Positions 1-6,456 of a stretch of 32,375 nt of DNA are shown here, piece by piece. The notes beneath the pieces are model-generated. The model searched no databases. It was not told the DNA's origin and saw only the letters and a list, made by a program, of their open reading frames with translations. Numbering within the stretch: position 1 is the first letter of the stretch; each line of letters begins with the position of its first letter. This stretch comes from Aromatoleum toluolicum (GTDB lineage: Bacteria; Pseudomonadota; Gammaproteobacteria; Burkholderiales; Rhodocyclaceae). The stretch covers positions 1-32,375 of the forward strand of contig NZ_WTVS01000062.1 in assembly GCF_012911005.2 (NCBI RefSeq), written 5' to 3'. The position numbers were made by a program, and so were the translations under genes.

Positions 1-150
1 GACAGGGGTTGGGGTGGGGATGGGTTAAGCAGACCTCGTAGAAACCCATCCCCCTCCTAACCGGTAGTCTCGGCTTCGCCTCGCCGCTCCACAGGCGGCA
101 AGCAGTGCTCGCCGAAACCCCTGTTCCGCCCCCCTTGAAGGGGGAGGAAC
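1..150. repeat. dispersed mosaic intergenic repeat, copy 1
   Basis: Non-coding DNA made of short hairpin modules. A module with ggggatgggtt pairs with aaacccatccccctcctaac (about 10-62). A middle module (about 63-130) follows, then ccccttgaagggggaggaac at 131-150. All three modules recur at 21045-21207, with the middle one on the opposite strand, so this is a repeat family and not a local oddity. No gene is visible here. The left end may extend beyond the window. Confidence 0.75.
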
Positions 151-187
151 GACGGCGGCGCGCACAAAACCCCTGACGCCGTCATGC

Positions 188-215
188 TTGTTTCGTCTTC
201 CCGAGCGACTATCCT
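188..215 (+). promoter_or_regulatory. candidate sigma70 promoter of the propeller/MoaD-like operon
   Basis: TTGTTT at 188-193 and TATCCT at 210-215 are separated by 16 bases. They lie about 24 bases upstream of the start codon, with a strong taggaggg ribosome binding site between. Spacing and both hexamers are close to consensus; the assignment is by eye only. Confidence 0.45.
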
Positions 216-238
216 GAGAGTCTTAGGAGGGCGGGCGC

Positions 239-1357
239 ATGGACCAGATCGTATTGCTGATCGGAACGCGCAAGGGTGCGTTCCTCCTGCACAGCGACGC
301 CGGGCGGCGCGAGTGGCGCCTCACCGGGCCGCATTTCCTCGGCTCCGCGGTGCACCACATGGTGCTCGATCCGCGCGACCGCAAGACGCTGCTGCTGGGC
401 ACGCGCCCGGGGCATCTCGGCCCGACTGTATTCCGCTCGAGCGACCTCGGCGAGCACTGGCAGGAGGCGACCAGACCGCCCGCCTTCGCGCCGTCCGACG
501 ACCCCAAGGCGGCGAGCGTGGACATCGTCTTCTGGCTCGCCCCCGGTCACGCCTCGGAGCCGGGCGTGTGGTATGCCGGCACCGTGCCGCCGGGGCTCTT
601 CCGCTCGGAGGATGGCGGCGACACCTGGCAGGAAGTGGCGGGCTTCAACCACGAACTCCTGCCCAACCTGCGCGAAGTCATCGGCCCGATTCCGGGCGGC
701 CCGCCGCTCCACTCGATCTGCATCGACCCGCGCGACGCACGCCACCTGTACGTGTCGCTGTCCTCGGGCGGCACCTTCGAGAGCACCGATGCCGGTGCGA
801 ACTGGCGCGCCCTCAACCGCGGCGTCGCGGCCGACTTCCTGCCCGACCCCGATGCCGACGTGGGCCACGACCCGCACCGCGTCGCGCTGCATCCGCTCGC
901 CCCGGACCGCCTGTACCAGCAGAACCATTGCGGCATCTACCGCCTCGACCGCCCCGGCGACCGCTGGCAGCGCATCGGCCGCGCGATGCCCGCCGAGATC
1001 GGCGACATCGGCTTCCCGATCGTGCTCCATCCGCGCGACCCCGACACGCTGTGGGTCTTCCCGATGGACGGCAACGAGAACTGGCCGCGCACCTCGCCGG
1101 GCGGCAAGCCTGCCGTGTATCGCAGCCGCGACGGCGGCGAGAGCTGGGAGCGCCAGGACAACGGCCTGCCGCGCGGCCACGCGTGGTGGACGGTGAAGCG
1201 CCAGGCCTTCTGCGCCGACACCGCCAAGCCGCTCGGGCTGTATTTCGGCACCACCTGCGGCGAGCTGTGGGGCAGCCACGACGAGGGCGACACCTGGCTG
1301 TGCCTCGCCGAGCACCTGCCTGAAATCTTCTCCGTCGAGTTCGCCGCGCCCGCGTGA
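239..1357 (+). CDS. BNR/Asp-box beta-propeller (sialidase-like fold) protein
   Basis: A 372-residue protein with no signal peptide, so probably cytoplasmic. It carries repeated Asp-box motifs (S-x-D-x-G-x-x-W type) near residues 19-26, 68-74, 123-130, 182-189, 296-303 and 346-353, each ending a short beta unit such as FRSEDGGDTW. These are typical of six- to seven-bladed sialidase/BNR propellers. Databases often label such proteins exo-alpha-sialidase or glycosyl hydrolase, but I see no arginine triad or other sialidase active site, so an enzymatic call is unsafe; a binding or scaffold role is equally likely. The ATG at 239 is supported by aggagg just upstream. The stop codon abuts the start of the MoaD-like gene, so the two are translationally coupled and probably act together. 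Confidence 0.85.
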   Translation: MDQIVLLIGTRKGAFLLHSDAGRREWRLTGPHFLGSAVHHMVLDPRDRKTLLLGTRPGHLGPTVFRSSDLGEHWQEATRPPAFAPSDDPKAASVDIVFWLAPGHASEPGVWYAGTVPPGLFRSEDGGDTWQEVAGFNHELLPNLREVIGPIPGGPPLHSICIDPRDARHLYVSLSSGGTFESTDAGANWRALNRGVAADFLPDPDADVGHDPHRVALHPLAPDRLYQQNHCGIYRLDRPGDRWQRIGRAMPAEIGDIGFPIVLHPRDPDTLWVFPMDGNENWPRTSPGGKPAVYRSRDGGESWERQDNGLPRGHAWWTVKRQAFCADTAKPLGLYFGTTCGELWGSHDEGDTWLCLAEHLPEIFSVEFAAPA

Positions 1358-1623
1358 TGAGCATCCGCGTCGTCGTCCCCGGCCAGCTCTACAGCTACAC
1401 CGGCGGCCAGTCGCAACTTCGTGCCGAGGGCGCGTCGCTGGGCGAAGTCCTCGACGACCTCGACCGCCGCCATCCCGGCCTGCGCTTTCGCGTCGTCGAC
1501 GAGCACGGCGCGATCCGTCCGCACGTGCGCTTCTTCATCAACCGCCAGCCCGCCCTCGCGCTGTCGCACCCGCTCGCCGACGGCGACGAACTCCTCGTTG
1601 TCGGCGCGCTGAGCGGCGGCTAG
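1357..1623 (+). CDS. MoaD/ThiS-family beta-grasp (ubiquitin-like) protein
   Basis: An 88-residue protein from the ATG at 1357; a GTG directly before it at 1354 could add one residue. It has the MoaD/ThiS pattern: a basic beta start (SIRVVVPGQL), the central helix SLGEVLDDLDRRHPG, FINRQPA, then HPLADGDELLVVGALSGG. It ends exactly in Gly-Gly, the residue pair adenylated and thiocarboxylated in sulfur carriers and conjugated in ubiquitin-like modifiers. The start overlaps the propeller stop by one base (TGATG). No moaE, thiG or E1-like moeB/thiF gene lies nearby, so a molybdopterin or thiamine role is not supported by context. A sulfur carrier or modifier serving the propeller partner is inference. 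Confidence 0.85.
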   Translation: MSIRVVVPGQLYSYTGGQSQLRAEGASLGEVLDDLDRRHPGLRFRVVDEHGAIRPHVRFFINRQPALALSHPLADGDELLVVGALSGG

Positions 1624-1706
1624 GCTGCATACTGTCGGGCACATTCCGGTCGCATCGGGCAAACGCCCCGACCGGTGCAGGCGCGCGCGCAGACGGGGGC
1701 GAAGCG

Positions 1707-3530
1707 ATGGCGAATCCGGCGATCTTCATCAGCTACCGGCGCGACGACGCCAGCGGCGACGCGGGCCGCATCTTCGACCGCCTCGTCGCGCAGTTCGGCC
1801 GTGAGCGCGTATTCCGCGACGTCGACGCGATTCCCGCGGGCGAGGACTTCGTCGAGGCGATCCGCCACCGGATCCGCCAGGCCGACGTGCTGCTGGTGCT
1901 GATCGGCCCGCGCTGGCTCACCGCCACCGACGCCGAGGGACGCTGGCGCCTGGCCGACGACGGCGACTTCGTGCGCATCGAAATCCTCGGCGCGCTCAAG
2001 CGCGGCATGCGCGTGATCCCGGTGCTGCTGCAGGACGCCACCATGCCGCGCGCGCAGGACCTGCCCGGCGGGCTCGCGCCGCTCGCCCAGCGCAACGCCT
2101 TCGAGATCCGCAACACGAGCTTCGACCGCGACCTCGCCGAGCTCCTCCGCATCCTCGCGCCGGGCTGGCGCCACACCCTCTTCCGCCTGCTGCGCCAGGC
2201 CCCGCTGCAGGCGGCGGTCGCGCTCGTGGCGGCAATCCTCGTCGGCCTGTGGGCCTACCCGCTGGTCGTCGACACGCCCGACAAGGTGCGCGTGCGCATC
2301 AACCAGATGGGCCTCGCGTGGGATCCCGCGACCTTCGTCGAGCTCGCCGAGAAGAACGACGCCGACGCGGTCGCGCTCTACCTGCGCGCCGGCATGCCGG
2401 TCGACAGCGTGGATGCCGGCGACGTCACCGCGCTGATGCGTGCCGCCGGCGCGGGCCACCTCGCGCTCGCGCAACAACTGGTGAAGGCCGGCGCGGACGT
2501 GGATCGCGCCCTGCCGTGGGCCGCCGGCGCCGGCCGCGCCGCGGTGCTGGAGGCGCTGCTCGCGCAAAAACCCTCGAACGAAGCGATCAACCGCGCGATG
2601 GTCGCCGCCGCCGACACGGACTTCGCGGTCATGAAGCGCCTGCTCGAACTCGGCGCGGAGGTCGACTATCGCGAGGAAGGCCGCGATACGGCACTGGGTC
2701 TGGCCGCCGGCGCGCTGAAGCTCGACGCCGTGCGCGAACTGCTCGCGCGCGGCGCGAACCCCAACCCCGACAAGCCGGACGGCTGGCTGCCGCTGCACCG
2801 CGCGGTCTACGCGAGCCGTCAGGAGGGCGAAGGCCTCAAGCGCCAGCTCGAACTCGTGCAGCTCCTGCTCGACAAGGGCGCACAACTCGAAGCGCGCACG
2901 CGCTCGATGGCGGACTGGCAACCGACACCGCTGCTGCTCGCGCTCCGCAAGCCGGCGCCGGAGGTCGCCCTGTTCCTGATCGGGAAAGGGGCCGACGTCA
3001 ATGCCGCGAGTGCCGATCCGAGCGGCATCGACGGACAAGCGGCCCTGGTGGCCGCCGCCGCGGGGGGCCATGTGGCGGTCGTCGACGCCCTGCTGGCGAA
3101 AGGCGCTGCGATCGGCGCACGCAACGGTCGCGGCGAGACCGCGCTGATGGCCGCCGCGGGCGGTTACGGCAGTGGGCAGGCGGCAATCGCGCGCCGCCTG
3201 CTCGACGCCGGCGCCGAGCTCGATGCGCGCAGCGACTCCGGCTCGACACCGCTGATCCGCGCCGCCGCCAGCAAGAACGAGGTGCTGCCCCTGCTGCTCG
3301 AGCGCGGCGCGGACGTCAATGCCGCGACGAAGAACGGCTGGACCGCACTGATGGTCGCCGCACAGGTCGGCAATGACGACTACGTGCGTGCGCTGCTCGC
3401 CCGCGGCGCCAATCCGCGCGCCCTCAACGAGGACGGTGAGAGCGCCGCCACCCTTGCCGCGCAGGGCGGCTACAAGGGCGTGCTGCGGACCCTGGGCGCT
3501 CCGCCCGCGCGGCCCGCACGCGATCAGTAA
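1707..3530 (+). CDS. TIR domain - transmembrane - ankyrin repeat protein
   Basis: A 607-residue protein. Residues 4-150 form a TIR domain (TIR_2 type): IFISYRRDD at 6-14, VFRDVDAIPAGEDF at 35-48, VLLVLIGPRW at 61-70, and FVRIEI with Glu92 at the position of the catalytic glutamate of TIR NAD-cleaving enzymes. A hydrophobic helix at about 167-188 is the only clear membrane segment. About 215-600 are ankyrin-type repeats (TALMRAAGAGHLALAQQLVKAG, TALMVAAQVGNDDYVRALLARG and similar). The likely topology is a membrane-anchored TIR with the ankyrin array on the other side, or on the same side if the helix is peripheral. TIR proteins in bacteria act as NADases or signal producers in immunity; no known defence partner is adjacent, so the role is open. 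The 3' end overlaps the convergent reductase gene by 7 bases. Confidence 0.9.
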   Translation: MANPAIFISYRRDDASGDAGRIFDRLVAQFGRERVFRDVDAIPAGEDFVEAIRHRIRQADVLLVLIGPRWLTATDAEGRWRLADDGDFVRIEILGALKRGMRVIPVLLQDATMPRAQDLPGGLAPLAQRNAFEIRNTSFDRDLAELLRILAPGWRHTLFRLLRQAPLQAAVALVAAILVGLWAYPLVVDTPDKVRVRINQMGLAWDPATFVELAEKNDADAVALYLRAGMPVDSVDAGDVTALMRAAGAGHLALAQQLVKAGADVDRALPWAAGAGRAAVLEALLAQKPSNEAINRAMVAAADTDFAVMKRLLELGAEVDYREEGRDTALGLAAGALKLDAVRELLARGANPNPDKPDGWLPLHRAVYASRQEGEGLKRQLELVQLLLDKGAQLEARTRSMADWQPTPLLLALRKPAPEVALFLIGKGADVNAASADPSGIDGQAALVAAAAGGHVAVVDALLAKGAAIGARNGRGETALMAAAGGYGSGQAAIARRLLDAGAELDARSDSGSTPLIRAAASKNEVLPLLLERGADVNAATKNGWTALMVAAQVGNDDYVRALLARGANPRALNEDGESAATLAAQGGYKGVLRTLGAPPARPARDQ

Positions 3531-4162
3531 CCGACCGTGAAGCGCCGCCGCGCGTGCGCCGGGCGTTCCAGCTCGTCGATCATCGCCACGGCGTAGTCCT
3601 CGACCGAGATGCAGCTCTCGCCCCGTGCATCGACGAGCAGCTGGTCGGTGCCGAGGCGGAAGCGGCCGGTGCGCTCGCCCGGCTCCAGGTGGGCCGAGGG
3701 GCTCAGCATCGTCCAGGCGAGATCCGGCTCGGCACGCAGCAGCTGCAATGCCTCGCGCGCCCCTTCGGCCGTGCCCTTCCACTGCGCCGGGAATTCGGGC
3801 GTGTCGACGAGCTGCACGCCCGGCGCGACCTCGAGGCTGCCCGCCCCGCCGACGACCAGCAGGCGCGGCACGCGCGCCTGCTTCGCCGCGGCGATGATCG
3901 AGCGCATGCCCTGCACGTAGTAGCCATACACCTCCGCCTGCGCGTGGCCGCTGAAGGCGCTCACGACCGCGTCGTGGCCCTGCAGCCGGGGGGCGAGCGC
4001 CGCACTGTCGAGCACGTCGGCCTTGACGATTTCGAGGCCAGGCTGCGCCGCCAGCTTCGCGGGATTGGAGACGACGGCCGTGACGCGATGGCCGCGTGCG
4101 AGGGCTTCCTTCAGCAGGGCGGAGCCGACGTAACCGGAAGCGCCGATGAGAACGATGTTCAT
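3524..4162 (-). CDS. atypical SDR-family NAD(P)H-binding reductase
   Basis: A 212-residue protein with an N-terminal Rossmann motif, MNIVLIGASGYVGSALLKEA (GxxGxxG), then VTAVVSNPAKL, KADVLD and HDAVVSAFSG, as in the NmrA-like/NAD(P)H-binding SDR group (YwnB/YhfK-like). The substrate is unknown; relatives are quinone or flavin-type reductases or redox-sensing proteins. I chose the ATG at 4162 because it directly precedes the Rossmann strand and has aaggtgac upstream; an in-frame GTG at 4171 would add three residues. It is divergent from a LysR regulator with a dyad between them, the usual layout for a regulator and its target. The last codons overlap the ankyrin gene tail-to-tail. Confidence 0.87.
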   Translation of the reverse strand: MNIVLIGASGYVGSALLKEALARGHRVTAVVSNPAKLAAQPGLEIVKADVLDSAALAPRLQGHDAVVSAFSGHAQAEVYGYYVQGMRSIIAAAKQARVPRLLVVGGAGSLEVAPGVQLVDTPEFPAQWKGTAEGAREALQLLRAEPDLAWTMLSPSAHLEPGERTGRFRLGTDQLLVDARGESCISVEDYAVAMIDELERPAHARRRFTVGY

Positions 4163-4231
4163 GGATGTCACCTTGGTCGAGGGATGCGAGGGGAGGTCGA
4201 TGTGTGCAACGGCGCCATCATCACACCGCGG

Positions 4232-4249
4232 ATTGTTTTCAAAAACAAT
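4232..4249. promoter_or_regulatory. candidate LysR operator (8-bp perfect dyad)
   Basis: attgtttt and aaaacaat form a perfect 8-base inverted repeat with a 2-base centre, between the divergent reductase and LysR starts. It is AT-rich in a GC-rich genome. A weaker ctgt/acag dyad lies at 4265-4281. LysR-type regulators commonly bind such T-N11-A dyads between themselves and a divergent target; binding here is inferred. Confidence 0.5.
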
Positions 4250-4297
4250 TCAGTTCAGAATTTACTGTTTTCAATTTACAGACAAAGTAGGCATCGC

Positions 4298-5263
4298 ATG
4301 GGTATCGCGGACCGCATCGACCTCAACGGACTGCTGATCTTCGCCGCCGTCGCCGAAGCCGGCGGCTTCACCGCCGCGGCCGATCGCCTGGGCATCGCCA
4401 AGGCCAAGGTCAGCATCGAGATCGGGCGCCTCGAGACTCAGCTCGGGATCAGCCTGCTCAGCCGCACGACGCGGCGCGTCGCCCTTACCGAGGCCGGCCA
4501 CACCCTGTACGCCGAATGCGTGCCGCGGCTGCGCGGCATCGAGGAAGCGCTCATGCAGCTCGGCAGCCCGTCCGCGGAGCTGACCGGAACCCTGCGCATC
4601 GGCTGCACCGTCGATCACGCGGAACAATCCCTCGGCCGCGTCGTCGCCGAGTTCGCGGCACGGCACCCGCAGCTGCACATCGACCTGCGCACCAGCGACC
4701 AGGTCGTCGACCTCGTCGAGGAAGGCCTGGACGTGAGCTTCCGCATGGGCTGGCTGCGCGACTCGTCGATGCGCGCGCTCAAGCTCGCGGATTTCGCCCA
4801 GTACATCGTCGCCGCCCCGGACTACCTCGCGCGCGCCGGACAGCCGCAGCACCCCGAAGAACTCGCGCGCCACGAATGGGTCGCCCTGACGCTGCTGCCG
4901 ACGCCGCTGACCTGGACCTTCACCCATGCCGACGGGGAAAGCTGCAGCGTGCGCACGCGCGGGCACCTGCGCGCCGATTCCGCTGCGGCGCTGCGCGCGC
5001 TGCTCGAAGGCGGCGCGGGCGTTTCCGCGCTCGACCAGTTCAGCGCCCGGCCGGCCATCGAGAGCGGCCGGCTGGTGCGTCTGCTGCCCGAATGGACGCC
5101 GCCCGGCGGCGGCCTGTACGCCGTGTATGCGCCGGGCCGGCACCAGCCCGCGCACGCGCGCCAGTTCGTCGACTTCTACCGCCGCCAGTTGCAGCGGCGC
5201 CTGGAACAATGCTTCGGCAGCACCCCGTCCGCGCCCGCCACCCCGGCGCCGCAAGCGGGGTGA
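4298..5263 (+). CDS. LysR-family transcriptional regulator
   Basis: 321 residues from the ATG at 4298. The N-terminal winged helix-turn-helix spans about 1-62 (LLIFAAVAEAGGFTAAADRLGIAKAKVS, then LETQLGISLLSRTTRRVALTEAG). A substrate-binding domain follows from about 90 (TGTLRIGCTVDHAEQSLG, DLVEEGLDVSFRMGWL, YIVAAPDYLARAG). The open frame extends far upstream, but that part is antisense to the reductase and is not coding. The gene is divergent from the reductase at 3524-4162, its most likely target. The effector is unknown. The C-terminal 20 residues (Pro/Ala/Ser-rich) are an unstructured tail. Confidence 0.9.
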   Translation: MGIADRIDLNGLLIFAAVAEAGGFTAAADRLGIAKAKVSIEIGRLETQLGISLLSRTTRRVALTEAGHTLYAECVPRLRGIEEALMQLGSPSAELTGTLRIGCTVDHAEQSLGRVVAEFAARHPQLHIDLRTSDQVVDLVEEGLDVSFRMGWLRDSSMRALKLADFAQYIVAAPDYLARAGQPQHPEELARHEWVALTLLPTPLTWTFTHADGESCSVRTRGHLRADSAAALRALLEGGAGVSALDQFSARPAIESGRLVRLLPEWTPPGGGLYAVYAPGRHQPAHARQFVDFYRRQLQRRLEQCFGSTPSAPATPAPQAG

Positions 5264-5359
5264 GACCTGCGGACCGTCGCAGTGTCAGCGCGCGCATTCG
5301 GTCACGCCCGGACCCGAAAAATTCCCGACACGTCGATAGTGTTTTACCGCTGCCCTGCC

Positions 5360-5389
5360 TATATTACTTAAGCCGCATATACGGCTTAA
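5360..5389 (+). promoter_or_regulatory. -10-like box and 8-bp inverted repeat before the small exported protein
   Basis: TATATT at 5360-5365 resembles a -10 box. Immediately after it, ttaagccg (5368-5375) and cggcttaa (5382-5389) form a perfect inverted repeat with a 6-base loop, ending 19 bases before the ATG. A strong ggggagg site follows. The dyad could be an operator at the transcription start or a 5' leader hairpin. Confidence 0.4.
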
Positions 5390-5408
5390 CGTACGGGGAG
5401 GTATCAAA

Positions 5409-5780
5409 ATGGGGTTCATCGCACGCCACGCCATCACCGGCGCACTGCTCACCACCCTCTGTGCCTTCGGCGCCGGGCCGGCCGCAGCGTCCCACTACAC
5501 CGGCTCCTGCAGTACGGAACTCAATGCAGTCGAAACAGCAATCGACGACGCCGTGTTCCTGGGAAAGAAGGCTGGCACCGACGAGAGCAACCTGGACGCC
5601 AAGCTGGACGCCGCCGCGGCAAAGATCGCGCTGCAGAAGCACTCGGACGCGATCGACAAGCTGGAAAACATCTCCGACACGGCCACCGCCCTTGCCGGCG
5701 CGCCGAAGCCCAAACTCGACGACGCGACCGGCATCAACGGCGCGGTCAGCGCCGCGATCACCTGCGTCGGCGGCCTGTAA
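5409..5780 (+). CDS. small exported helical protein, function unknown
   Basis: 123 residues. Residues 1-27 are a Sec signal peptide (basic start, hydrophobic core ITGALLTTLCAFGAG, cleavage near PAAAS). The mature part is predicted mostly helical and lysine/aspartate-rich (NAVETAIDDAVFLGKK, KLDAAAAKIALQKHSDAIDK). Two cysteines near its ends (C34 and C119) could form a disulfide in the periplasm. The pattern of an internal helical hairpin loosely resembles FIMAH-type repeats, but I do not recognise a family. It is monocistronic, with an excellent ribosome binding site and a dyad in the leader, which suggests a regulated, well expressed protein. Confidence 0.8.
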   Translation: MGFIARHAITGALLTTLCAFGAGPAAASHYTGSCSTELNAVETAIDDAVFLGKKAGTDESNLDAKLDAAAAKIALQKHSDAIDKLENISDTATALAGAPKPKLDDATGINGAVSAAITCVGGL

Positions 5781-5884
5781 GGGCTCGCTCGCGAAATTCC
5801 CCGACACGCGCCAGGACCGGCCCCACCGCGCACCGGCGGACCGCTCCTGGCGCACACGCAACGCACGCCGCCATCGCCCGGTCC

Positions 5885-5916
5885 GTAATTGCAAATCATT
5901 TTCCTTTGGCTATGTT
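5885..5916 (+). promoter_or_regulatory. candidate promoter with Fur-box-like site
   Basis: TTGCAA (5889-5894), 16 bases, TATGTT (5911-5916) is a good sigma70-like promoter. The 19 bases at 5885-5903 match the Fur consensus (gataatgataatcattatc) at 13 of 19 positions by direct comparison and overlap the -35 box, as expected of a repressor site. It precedes the VOC-family gene. Fur control is inference. Confidence 0.4.
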
Positions 5917-5943
5917 GAAGCATCCCGTCCAGTGGAGCCCGAC

Positions 5944-6348
5944 ATGGCCAGACAGATCTACGTGAATCTTCCGGTACGCGACCTGCCACGGACGCGCGCC
6001 TTCTTCTCCGCGCTCGGCTTCACCTTCGAACCGAAGTTCAGCAACGACGACGCGGCCTGCATGGTCATCGCCGACAACATCTTCGCGATGCTGCTCGTCG
6101 AACCCTTCTTCCGCAGCTTCACACGCAAGACGATCTGCAACACGGGCGAGAGCACCGAAGTGCTGATCTGCCTGTCGTGCGAAAGCCGCGCGGAGGTCAA
6201 GGAGTTGGTCGCGAAGGCGGTCGCCGCGGGCGGGCGGATCGCGCGCGAGGACAAGGAGCACGGCTTCATGTACGAGCATGCTTTCGAGGACCTCGACGGC
6301 CACACGTGGGAACTCGTCTACATGGATCCGGACGCAGCGCCGAACTGA
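5944..6348 (+). CDS. VOC-family (glyoxalase/bleomycin resistance-like) protein
   Basis: 134 residues from the ATG at 5944, with gtggag upstream. It shows the paired beta-alpha-beta-beta-beta layout of vicinal oxygen chelate proteins: QIYVNLPVRDLPRTRAFFSALGFTFEPKFS at the start, a second unit from about 73 (VLICLSCESRAEVKELVAKAVAAGG), and DLDGHTWELVYMDPDA at the end, where the Glu of HTWELVY is a usual metal-binding position. This subgroup resembles the lactoylglutathione-lyase-like proteins of unknown substrate. It is a single gene; the longer frame upstream is antisense or non-coding. A possible Fur box overlaps its promoter. Confidence 0.85.
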   Translation: MARQIYVNLPVRDLPRTRAFFSALGFTFEPKFSNDDAACMVIADNIFAMLLVEPFFRSFTRKTICNTGESTEVLICLSCESRAEVKELVAKAVAAGGRIAREDKEHGFMYEHAFEDLDGHTWELVYMDPDAAPN

Positions 6349-6456
6349 CACACGCGATTTTCAAGGCCTCGCAGCGCGCCCGGCAAACTCACGCTAGAAT
6401 GGCGCCCGCCTGCCGTTTCGATGCTTCCGGCATCATGCCGCGGCCGGCAGACATCC

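Noticed and set aside
209-1315. 368-residue open frame antisense to the propeller gene
   Set aside because: The opposite strand has repeated Asp boxes and a ribosome site; this frame has neither.
239-1357. Functional sialidase assignment for the propeller
   Set aside because: Asp boxes mark the fold only; I found no convincing arginine triad, Tyr/Glu pair or signal peptide of an active sialidase.
1620-3782. 720-residue open frame antisense to the TIR-ankyrin gene
   Set aside because: It is a shadow of GC-rich codon bias: its composition is low-complexity Arg/Gly/Ala/Gln/His, with no domain, and the opposite strand encodes clear TIR and ankyrin motifs.
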